A stretch of DNA of 64,000 bases, taken from assembly GCA_013399895.1 (NCBI GenBank), contig VXBA01001642.1, positions 1,032,475 through 1,096,474 on the forward strand. The letters run 5' to 3'. The position numbers were made by a program, and so were the translations under genes. The stretch's first letter is position 1, and every line of letters begins with the position of its first letter. The stretch is from Serilophus lunatus (taxonomy: Eukaryota; Chordata; Aves; Passeriformes; Eurylaimidae). Shown here in pieces: positions 14,001 to 26,000 of the stretch. The notes below the pieces were generated by a model. That model searched no databases. It saw only the letters and a list, made by a program, of their open reading frames with translations, and had not been told where the DNA came from.

Positions 14001-17000
14001 CTAAATCAAAATATTGATGATGTAAAAAACTTGATAATGACAGTACATTCCTGTATGTTCTTCTTCCCCGGGGAAAAAAAATAAAAAAGGTAAAAACCAG
14101 AAGACAATAAATGAGAATTATACCAGTCAATGTATAATGAGAAAATCCTTAAACTTGTAAGATAGTAATTAAAAACTGAGTAGAATGGGATAGAATAGAA
14201 ACATACAGGTAAATATCTTTAGGAAATGAGAAAGTGCAAATGAAATAAAGTTGTTTGTAATGCAGGATGTTTCCTAAATTGCTTAACATGCACAAAGATG
14301 CACTTTGACACTGGTGCCATCATTGCCACTTTCTGATAGACAGAGAAATCAAAGGTATGCAAAATTTATGAAAATCTATGTTTGTATTAGTAGGACATAG
14401 GATCTACAATTAGTCTGTTGGTTTTGTTTTGATTTTTGTTTGCAGATTCTTTTCACAATTACTTTCTGGCTACTGCTTAGGCAACACCTCACTGAACAGA
14501 AAGCACTTCGGCTAAAAGAAGCTACTTTATCTGAGGTCAAAGTTGGAAGTGAAGAAAATGAAGAAAAAGGTAAAGCCAGCTCTAATTTAGTTGTTCAGCC
14601 TTGATGGAAGTTCCAGTTACTGCATTTCTCAGATGCTGAAAGCAATTAACAAGATACCTGTTAATAGCTAAGAAAGATATTTAAAAATCTATGTGCAGCT
14701 TTCAGACACAAAAATAAAACAACTTTGAACTTTAGAAATTTAAATAAAATGAGAATTCTCTTTACTGGAAGGTAATTAAAATGACTCATTTGAGAAAAAT
14801 CAGGGAACTTTGAAATCATCAGTTTACTTCTGTGTACCACACTTCAACCAGGAGATTAATTGCCCTAGGAATTTAACCGCAGGTGAGGAGTTTACATAGA
14901 AAAAGTCAGTTGCTAAATTCCTGGGAAATTGTATTGGTACAGAAACACTTATACAGTCACAGAAGTTAAACTACAAATTTCAGTGGGAAAAATAAGCATA
15001 TATTTTTTCAATGCAGGGTTGTAAGCATACCTGAGAGCAAAGTTTACTTTTATAGGTCAGCTTATCTAACAGTTCAGTGGCCTGTTCTTTTTTTTGCTAC
15101 TGGGCACTTGTTCCCCCATCCCTTCCTTGCCCTCTTCTGTATCTCTAAGTGCTGATCTGAACAAGCTCAATAGAGTGAAATGGTAGAAAGTGAGCCCTGG
15201 AAGTAATGGTGAAATTTCTTCTTTGATTTATTACAATACTTGTCTCAGTAAAACATCTGATCAATGTCAAAGCTGGACACTGCAAGGATATGCAAGGCAA
15301 GCTCTTGAGAAGGAGGATGGTGAATGAAGCAAAAGGAGTGGTCAAGCCTTTGGATAGTGAAGTTTCAATATTCTAAATGGGAAGAATATCATTACAGCTA
15401 CATGCTATGGTTTTGGCAATCCCTGTTATCTAAATATTGGCACATGTCCTTGCTGCTGGAGGGACAACTACCCTACCCTGAAATTATTTGAATAAAAAAT
15501 TATCAAAATAACTGGAAGACCTTGACCTCTTCATAGGGCAAAAGCAGCTTGACTTTTCTGCCATGACCCAGTACAAAAAAAAGCTGGATAAATGGTAATT
15601 TCTTTGAAAAACAGCAGTGCTAGTGCAGCATTTATATTTTTAAGCTTGTTTGGGTTTATGTTAGTGTTTTCTCTTGCTTGTGGCTTTTGAATATAAACAC
15701 TGTATTCTCTGAAGGACAAAACTCAAGATGAGAGGTTCAAACTCAAGATGAGAGTTTAAACACAAGACAAGAGGTTTCTGGAGCTGCTGGTGGTTTCTTT
15801 GTTTTCCAGTTTAAACGGTTGCTTACTTGAGAGTATAACCACTGCCATGGAAAGTGTTTCAACTATTATCCGTTATATAACCTTTAGGCTCTGATTTTCT
15901 GCTACAGCTGCTCTCATTTTCCAAGTGAAGATGAGCTTCTGGTAAGGACATATAGCTATATGCCATGTGGCTCCAGGGGCTGATTGAAACTCATATGAAG
16001 TTAAAACTCCTTGCTCTGGAGACATATACGATTCAGGATTACAGTCTCCTGTGAATATTGTGTTTTAAGTTTCTGTGTTGTGTGCAGAAATTTTACTTTC
16101 CACCCATCTAAATTTTTACTGAAAGTCCCCCGAACAGGCAGAGGCCAAATGTGACTCTGTATTTACAGAAGAGGAGTTGCAAGAAGAAGAAGTGTCAGAA
16201 GAACAGGCAGAAGAGAAGGAAGAGAAGGAGGAGGAGGAAGAGGAGGAGGAGGAGGATGAACAGGATATTATGAAAGTATTGGGGAAGCTGGTGATGGCTA
16301 TGTTAATCAAGTACTGGATTTACGTCTGTGGGGGCATGTTCTTCTTTGTCAGCTTTGAGGGTAGAATTGTCATGTACAAAATCATCTATATGGTACTGTT
16401 CCTCTTCTGTGTGGCCCTCTATCAGGTAAGTGAGAACTTAGTTAACTAAATTTTATCCTTGAATACAATTGTTAGTACCTTAAATTTGGTAATAAATTAA
16501 CTCCAAATACAATTAATAAACAGTATATTTGTTTTTTAGTTAGATATAACAGAAAAAGATAATTTGAAGGGTCTGAGACTAAATTTCCTTTGGCTTTTGA
16601 CTGTAGTGACAGGCAAAGTGCACATAAATTATGTATAATGCACATCTCTGCTCTGTCATGCCATTTCACCATGATCTTTGGAACCTTTGTGGAAAATTCC
16701 AGGCCTGTGCACATCCTTCATAGCCACCAGTTTTTGTGACAGCTGGTTCCCACAGCTTCCAGAGCCCAATGAACACAGAGTCCCTCTCCTCCTGGCTTTC
16801 ATCATCTAATGGTGATGAAATTGTGAGTGAAGGTATCCACGACCTTTTTGTCTGTGGCCCATATACCAACAGACATTTTTACACAAAAGCCTTGAGTGTG
16901 TGTGCATCAGGAGAAAACACTGTATCTCAAAGATCTGTGTCTGCTACTGGGTAAGCATTGCTTACTTCAGGCCAGCTAAGAAAAATAGTGTTCTTCATCT

Positions 17001-20000
17001 TTGCTTGAAAGTACAGCGTTGTAAAAATTTTGTCAGTGTCTGTGCTTTCAGCTTGTATCAGCATCTCTAGTGTGTGATTTTCAGGTGCACTATGAATGGT
17101 GGAGAAAGATTTTAAAGTACTTTTGGATGTCAGTGGTTGTTTACACAATGCTGGTACTTATCTTCATCTACACGTACCAGTTTAAGTCATTCCCTGGGTT
17201 GTGGAAGAACATGACAGGCCTGGATGAAAAGAAGTGAGTGGCTTTGATTAATTTAATTTTTTTCTTTTTATCTTTGAGTTTGGTGTGCTGGAAAAGTCTG
17301 GGAGAAGTCTTCCTTCTTATGGGGGAAAATAATTGTGCAACCATTCTCAGACATAGCTGACTTTAAGCACTCTGTTCTGAAGCCATAGATTTATTGGTAT
17401 AACAGTAGAGATGAGGAAGACCAAGAGAGGGGATAAAAGAGTCATATTTTCTCCCATCAGCTGCCAAGGCATGGGGTGACTTCTTTTCCCAATGCAGTGC
17501 CAATACTTCTTTTTACCACTTGGACCATAGGAACAAGAGCCATGGAAAGATTAAGGGTACATTTGCAGGATGTTTGGAACTGATAAAAGTGGAGCTGCTG
17601 TCCTGCTAATGAGGAGGGCTGAGTTTCTTCATCCTTATGATATGTTGGGCATTTCTCAAAAGGAGCTTACCTGAGAACGTATATGTAATATGAGTGGATC
17701 TCCAGTGCAGGACTTTCAGTCAGAGAAAATTAATCTGATTCAAGAGATCTGTGGCAGGGTTGGTTCCCTGGACTGCACATTTACACTATCTCTTTACATT
17801 ACTGAGTCCAAACACAAGATAATTCCATTGTAAAACTCGCTAGTTTACAAGAATTTTAGAAAACAAAAACACATTAAAAAAAAGATCCCAGCCTCTTATT
17901 TCGTCTTGCAAATCATTTGTAGTAATGTCTTATGATAATAAAAATATTTTCATGTGAAAAGGTGGCTTAGCAGCTTACTTTTTTTTTTTTTTCCCACCAG
18001 ACTAAAGGACCTTGGCTTAGAACAGTTTTCTGTGACTGATCTATTCACAAATATCTTTATCCCAACCTCCTTCCTACTGGTGTGTATTTTACACCTTCAC
18101 TATTTCCATGATCAGTTTCTCCAGCTCACTGATTTAAAAGCTGTAACCAGCAAACAGGACAACACTATTTACAGGTAAAAAAAATAAAGTAAATGGAAAT
18201 ATTGATTATCTGTATGAAAATGCTGGTTTTGACTGTCTTGTAATGCTGACTTTGCAGTAGATGTTATTTGTCTTTCCTGTGACTACCTGGCATAAACAGA
18301 AGGTGCTCGGTATTCAGTACTCTGCTACAACCAAAGTAGCTCTCTTTCCCCATTTTCCCCTACACGCTGAACTTTTTTCATTTTGGGGTACATTTTCTAA
18401 GGTATTGCCAATATTTGTGTATTTATCTCATTGGCTTTGACTTTTAATGGGAGTTAGGTGCTTAATTGCTCCGTGTGCCTTTTTGTAAGCCCTGTCAGTG
18501 ATAAAAAGTATATATTTTCATTTGGGTCACTTCTGGTTTTCATTGTCCATTTTGAAGGCCAAATGAAGATTGAGAGATCTTTGGCAAATACCACATTTGC
18601 ATTGAATAGTGAGACTTTTTTGAAAAACTGAACTTGAGAAATGCAAAAATTCCGAATTTGTGGTTATTCTTCCTAGTGCTGACCCTTGGCTATGCTAGGT
18701 CTTTGAGACATTCCCTGATTTTGTCCAGAAGTTCATTAGCATTTTTTCTTTAATCTGGGACCTCACTTTTCCAGTGTCCTATTCTTTTGTCATTTCCTGC
18801 ATAAAAACATATCAGGATCCTGCTTCAGGAGTACAAGAGAGAGAAGTGATTTTGTAGTACATAGTCATTCTTTGAGGAAAGCAATTCATTTAGACACTAC
18901 TTTTAAAGTGCTTGCCTGTCCAGTGATAAGTGTATCTCAGTTGCACTTGTATGAATGGGGACTACCTGCATAGTGCCACATACACCACAGAGTGTTGTGG
19001 ACTAATGACAGTTTTCTTAATAGAGAATTGTGTTCTAGGTTTTTCAAGATTTACTGAGGCATTTCAGATTTTTTCATGCATTTAATTTGACATGAAGCTA
19101 CTTTACAGTGTATGGTACGAATGTTTTTGTGCCATGAGAATAAGCTCTACTTTTATAGAATGCTTCAGTTTCTGTATTTAAATAACTGCGAAAACCAGAA
19201 CAAATCAAACTTGACAAAATTTTCTAATAAATTTGTGGGGGTTTTTCAACTTACCTTTTTAAATGGCTGTTTGCATAATACTCTTTCTTTGCTTTTCTTG
19301 TATTACTAAATGTGATGGTAGATTCAAGGGCCCTTTTGTGATGACCTGTGAGAAAGCTCTCCTTGCCCATATCACACTTCTTGTGCAGCAGCAGATACAT
19401 GTTTACATCGCTGAATTGGCCAAGTCCTGAAACCAGAGCACGCATAGTTGTCTGAGCTGAAATGGAGTTGTTCTTGGGCATTGTCATTTGGGGGAATGTG
19501 TAACTGTTCAAGCTCTCTTGTAGCCCAAAGAGTTTGCACTTATGCTGACTAACATAGAAACAGTTTTCACCTCCCTTCTAGTGTGATCCAGTAGGCACAA
19601 AATGGAAAAAAAAACAAACCTCGAGGCACTCATAGGCTTTTTATGGGTTCATAGTAGAGCACACTTTGCCTGTCTTAAAAATCTCTCTATTACACATGAA
19701 AGAGACAAAATTATGATACAACTTTCCAAATGTTGGCATAAAGAGGATACTGTGACTAAAGTACCATCATTCCTGTAGGAATGGAACCACTGAGAGCAAA
19801 GACACAAAATGTTTGAAATGTAAGAGCAAAAATTTTCGCCAGGAATAAGTGGCCTTGAGATACCGTGCTGAAAGTAGACATTCATTGTCACACTAGGCTT
19901 TTTATTGAAGTAACAGACAAAGAGGAACATATGATATCATTAGCATTTTTGTCTTGCTAATAGAAAGCTATTTTTTAGAGTCTAAATGTGTACTAGATTG

Positions 20001-23000
20001 TATTGTCAGATATGTAGCTATAATTTTAGCTGTTAAATGTGGCATGTATGCTACATTTGCCATTTTGCAGTTTCATAATCACAAAAATCACCTATATAAT
20101 TTGTTCCGCTCGAGACACTTTCACAATTATGTCCATACCCAAATCACAACCGTTCTTCTGGTTTGTACTACTATTAACATTGCCTGACATATGAAGATCC
20201 AGCTGTTGTCTTCCCTTGATGCAATAAATCAGTACTGTAAAGATTCATGAGGGGAGTTCAGCTGACATTTGTATTGATGATACATAAAGCTGGATAAGAA
20301 GTAATACCACAACCAACTTCAGCTTAACAGTATTGATAGTGATAAAAATAAGTTGCAGGGGCAATTAAAATACACATTCAAGATACATATATATATATAT
20401 ATATGTAGTTTTCTTACAAAACTACTAAAACTTAATTTTCCCTTTTGCTTTGAAGACACTAGCGTTCACTCAACAACTAGTTTGCCTTCCTAAACTGCTT
20501 CTATGCTGCATCTTTTGCAAAACAAAAAAATAAATAAATTAAGAAACAGAGCCTTAATTTTGAGTAAGAAGACAGAACTCAATCCTTTTAATAGTGAACT
20601 TCTTAAAATAATCACAACAGATGAGAGCTGGTCATGGAAGTAACAAAGAAAGCAGGTCCAGTTCCTCTATCTGCCTCTGAACTGCAATGTGTAACTAGGA
20701 GTCCTGTTAAAATTGCTGAGAATATTCATTTATTAAAATGCTGCTTCATATGAGTAAAGTTTGCAGAGTGAGTTCAAGAGTAAGGCTCTGCCAGCTACAA
20801 AAATAAAAGCTATGAGGTAGATATTTTCTGTAATATGGTGCTCTGACATAATTACCTTTCAATAATTTCTTTTTTAAAAAAAGAAAACATATTTAAAAAA
20901 ATGTGGATATCCTAACTCTTACTTGAGGTAAAGCGGTAAAGGCTGATCTCGCATTTTGGGGACTATGAAAATTACCTGCAGTTCTGAGTGAAGCTGCATA
21001 CTGTCTAAATGTCGGAGAGTTGCATTTATAAGCTTCCTAGATTTTTCACTGCATGGTGCACAGTAAACTTTCAGATTGTGCTTTGTTATGACAATGTCTC
21101 AACACATTGGTATACAGAAAAGTGCATTCATTCCTTTTTAACGGTTTTCTTTTCTCTCTCTAATTCATTTCCCATTTTCATCTTGTGCTTTCATCTCCCA
21201 CCTCATAGCCATGCCAAAGTCAATGGCCGTGTATATCTAATAATTAATAGGTGCGTACTTAATTCTTCCTTTGCTTTAAAACAAATGTCCCTTACCTTTT
21301 TTGTTACTTCTTAATTGCCTTAAAACAAAGTGTGTTCTTGCTGCAGAGTGCTGTGAACTAAGCAGGGAGATAACATTGTTCAGATATTATAGTTTCCTAA
21401 AGCTGCTGAAGTAGTCCTGCATATTTATACATTATGAATTTCTCCTCCCAGCTGGGGATTGTCTTTAACATTGCCCATGCGTCAATACAGGAGTAATTGG
21501 TGCTATTTGAAATCGGCTGCAGAAAATAGACTTGGTTGAGGAGGCTCGTTTCTCTACCCTTTGTTTGTGCATGGAAAGATGCATGCCTGCATGCGCTATG
21601 TACACACAGACACACATCTCTGTCTTCCTCACAAGCACGAAAGAAAGGGATCTCGAGGGCTGGGTCAATTAAATACATGGTATGTATTATGGTCTGTACA
21701 GACTGAAATTTAGGAAGCAGAAATGGAACACTCAAACCACTGCATGCTAAGGCTGTTAATTCATGGGCTGATTTGGATGCTGCAGGGTCCAAGCTAGAAA
21801 AACCCATATTGCCATTGTCATAATTCCTTTAAAAGTGGCGTATTGAAAACGGTTTTGTAAATTAGATGCCTTTCAAAATATTTGACTGGAATATATGTAG
21901 GCTTTTGTTTAATCTTCTCCAAGAGTTGAAGGACTTCTGAGTTTGTTGTCACTACTGAATATAAACAGAAAAGCCAAGAAGATCCCTCGTTTAAATACTT
22001 GTGGCTACCTTCTCTAAAAAGAAGTTAATTTATGTGTCATGTTCATGCTCCTTCTTCAAAAGTCATCACATAGTTTGGGTCAAGGTTCTTAAAAGTTCAC
22101 CAGAGCTGGAAATCTGGTCTGTAGGAAGCTCATGCTTAAGGGAGTGGTGAGGGTGAGCACCTCGGTCAGAGCAGGCAAGCCAGGAGCTGAGGGGCATGGC
22201 CAGGAGGCAAGTCTGGGCTTGCACCCTTGGGCAGTCGGGAACATGAGCCAGCAACTGAGGATGAGGATCAGAACCACAGTTGGTAACAAGGGTCAGCCAC
22301 AACCTGCTGAGGTCCCAGTAAGTCCATAGAGAGAAGCCAGATTTGCAGTGAAGACAAGGTGTCAGCCTACATGTCAGGCTGATGGTTAGGGAGGCATGGG
22401 GGCAGGCGCAGACACAGCTGCCATGCAACCACAATATACAGGTGAAAGCCCGAGTGCAAGCAGATTGCAGTGAAGAGAGGGACCTCTTGCACTGAGGCTT
22501 CCTGGTTTGTCCATATACCCCAACACAGGTTGGAATCAGGCAACAAATCCTCTGGAAGGCTCATAAGGGCGCTCAGGGTCCTGGCAATAGAGATATGGCA
22601 TTGTGTGCTCAGTTTGAGTCTTGCAGACTGAATATTTAGGAGATGGATCACTGGTGTTCTGCTGAGCAGAAAGCTTTCTGTTCTTAAGGCTTTGCATGAA
22701 AGATACTTGGGAATTTCTTTAAGCCAGAAAGTTGCATGCAACTCATAAACTGGAAAAAATTATCAAAGACAAAAGTTACTTAATAATGGTTCAATTAATT
22801 GATTGCTCTATTAAATTACGAATACATGAAAGGACTAGGAATCCAGCAAGTATCTGTGGCACATTCCTGATTTTAGTACCACTGAAATTTCTTTGTTGCT
22901 GAAAACTACATCTACTAGTATACTTCTCATTATTCATACCCTATTTAATGAATTTGAGGGTAAGAAATGCTCTCAGTTAAAAGCATTAATGGCTGTACAT

Positions 23001-26000
23001 TCAAGGCTTGTCATCTGTGCTATTGTTTAGTTATTCCTAAGTATCAGACACAATACCTTTATGTTATTTTGGATAATGTCCCACTAGTATGTCGCTTCCA
23101 ACAATTAAATTATATCTGTCTAGCTGTTAAGTTTGTACACGTAGCTTGTCTTAAAAATTCTAAACTAGCACAGTTTTTATATCTTAACACCTCAGTGTCA
23201 TTTGTTACAATAGAATGTGATCTTGTAGAGGAAAAAAAAAGTAAAAGCAAAACAACCCTAGCAATACATAAAAATTTTTGGAAGAAAGATTCCAAGTAGC
23301 CTAACTTTGTGAATAAAGAGCAAGGCTTTTTATCTAGCCTTAGATGATCCAAGCCCATGATCCAATGCTCAAGCCTACTGATGCTGATAAAACCAAGTGC
23401 CAGCCTGCTGAAAACTGAACTCATACTGAGGCTTTATCAGGTATATATATTGCATATACTTATGTTAATAACCCCATCACTTCCTGGATCTCTGGAATAC
23501 AAATGGGAATTATACAAATAAGAGAAAGATGAGTCCACTCATACAAAATCCTATAGGGTTGTGCTGAGGTAAGTTATTAAGTCCTTGATTTACACCAGTG
23601 TGAATGTAGACTTTTCCATTATAGAAGTCATTTGGGAAGGTATCTCATAAAAAATCAATGCAATTGTATGTATGCAAAACCTGTCTCATGGTTACTTTCA
23701 TTTCATTCTAAATGGGCTCTGATGGTGTATGGTAAACAGGGATCTCTGTAGCATTTGAACTGAAAATTCATTCTCTCTTCTTTATACATGACCCTCCTAT
23801 TGGTACTTATTAGTTTCAAGTGAATATAAATCAGTTTATATCCTTTTAAGGAACATTAATATTTAGTCACATTACAGAGATTCGAATATCTTTTAATGCT
23901 AGCTAAAATACAAAAATAAACAAGAAGTCCAAAAACAGGTGATTTTTCACAGAGAGAGTGATTTCCCATTGGAATGGGCTTCCCAGGGAGGTGGTGGAGT
24001 CACCGTCCCTTGATGTGTTTAAGGATAGGTTAGATGGTGAACTTAGTGACATGGGTTGGATGGTTTCAATGATAGGTTGGTGTTGGTTAGGTTGTTAAGT
24101 TAGGTAAAAGGTTGAACTTGATGATCTCTAAGGTCTTTTCCAACCTTATTAATTCTGTGTGTGTAATTCTGTGTGTGCAATAGCCAACATGGCAAATCAT
24201 GCCTTACAAAGTTGGTCATCTTTTATGATGGGGCTACAACATTGGTGGACAGGGGCAGAGCAACTGACATCTACCTGGACTTATGCAAAGTGTTTGACAA
24301 TGTTCCATATGACATCCTTGTCTCTAAATTGGAGATACATGGATTTGATGGGTGGACCATTCAGTGGATAAAGAACTGGCTGTATGGCCAGAGTTGTAGT
24401 CAATGACTTATTATCCATTTAGAGACCAGTGACCAGTGATGTCCTTCAGGGGCCAGTACTGAGGCTGATACTGTTTGACATCTTAGTTGTGACATGGACA
24501 GTGGGATCGAGTGCTCCCCTATGAAGTTCACCAAGATGTGTAGTGCCGTCAACATGCTGGAGGGAAGAGTTGCCATCCAGAGGAACCATGACATGCTTGA
24601 GAGGTGGACCACTGCAAACCAAGGTTCAGCAAAGCAAAGTGCAAGATCCTGCACTTGCATTGTGATAGTCCCAGACACACCTACAGGTCAGTGGGAGAAG
24701 TGATTGAGAGCAGCCCTGCAGAGACAGATGTGGGGGTGATGGTTGGTGAAAAACTCAGCATGAGCCAGCAATAGATGCTAACAGCCCAGAAAACCAACTA
24801 AATCCTGCAACAACACGACTGTGGCCAGCAGGTCAAAGGAGGTGATTCTCCCCCTCTACTCTGCTGTTGTGAGACCCCACCTGGAGTACTGTGTTCAGCT
24901 CTGTTGCCCCCAACATAAGCAGGACATGGAAGTGTTGGAGGAAGTCCAGAGGAGGGCCATGAAGTTGATAAGAGGACTGAAGCACCTCCCTTATGAAGAC
25001 AGGCCCAGAAAGTTGGGGTTGTTCAGGCTGGAGACATCACAGCAACCTTCCAATATCTGAAGGGACCTACAGGAAAGCTGGAGGGGAACTTTTCATCAGG
25101 AACTATAGTGACAGGACAAGGAGCAATGGGCACAAACTGAATGCGGGGAAATTTAGAGTAGCTATTAGGAAGAAATTCCTTACTGTGAGGGTGATGAGAT
25201 ACTGGAACAGGTTGCCCAGGGAGATTGTGGATGCCCCAACCCTGGTAGTATTCAATACCAGGTTGGGTAAGGCCTTGAGCAGCCTGATCTAATGGGAGGT
25301 GTCCCTGCCTGTGGCAGAAGGGATTGAGGCCAGATGATCTTTAAGGTCTTTACCAACTCAAACCATTCTATGATTCTGTTAATCTATTTTCAGAAGAAAA
25401 AGCTACTGAATATATTCTTGAATTTAACAGATTTTCAGATTATTAGACACTCAGGTTCATTGTCCAGTCTGCAATGAGGGAATTTAATCATGAATGCAAA
25501 TAAAAATAATTCAGTGAGATTTTCTTAGTTTCTTGGATGTCTTGTTAAACTTCTAATTTTAATCCACCTTTTCTGCTTTTTGGCAGTAGGTACACTATTT
25601 CTACTTCAGGATTGTTTAAGGAATTTTATGTCATTTTTCCTTCATTTGAGCCACCAAAGTCTCCATCTTGAAGAAACTACAACTCTCAAATATTTGAAAA
25701 ATAATTCTTCTTGTTTGATTTTCTCATTACCTGCTTAGCTGATGATCTTAATTTTTAATGATCAGAAGGGAAAAAATCTAGATTTTTAGTTTCTTGAACT
25801 TTAAAAATCTTGGGTAAAAATAGCAGAATTTCCTGTCTAAATGGTAATCAGCCAGAATTTTGCATCATGAAAAATAAATCCCTGAGATGGTACTATAGTA
25901 TATTAGAACAGTTTTACAGGTGCTCAAAAGTATGCTGAACATGAGCCAGCAGTGTGCCCAGGCAGCCAAGAAGGCCAATGGCATCCTGGCCTACATCAAG

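Larger units (their letters stand above)
11497..14445 (+). other. PIEZO2 intron 6 (2.9 kb)
   Basis: Holds a long antisense CR1 (about 12596-13428) immediately followed by a second short antisense CR1 tail (about 13429-13500). Nothing else recognised. Confidence 0.9.

Noticed and set aside
16736..16954. 72-codon frame in intron 8 ending at a GGGTAAGC donor-like site
   Set aside because: E8 and E9 join in phase with an uninterrupted conserved sequence (LYQVHYEWW), and the frame lacks an acceptor in matching phase and any similarity.
21397..21807. 136-codon minus-strand frame just after cassette E11
   Set aside because: No recognisable domain, no start context, and the region contains short CA and ATGCATGC-rich low-complexity sequence; probably a chance frame.
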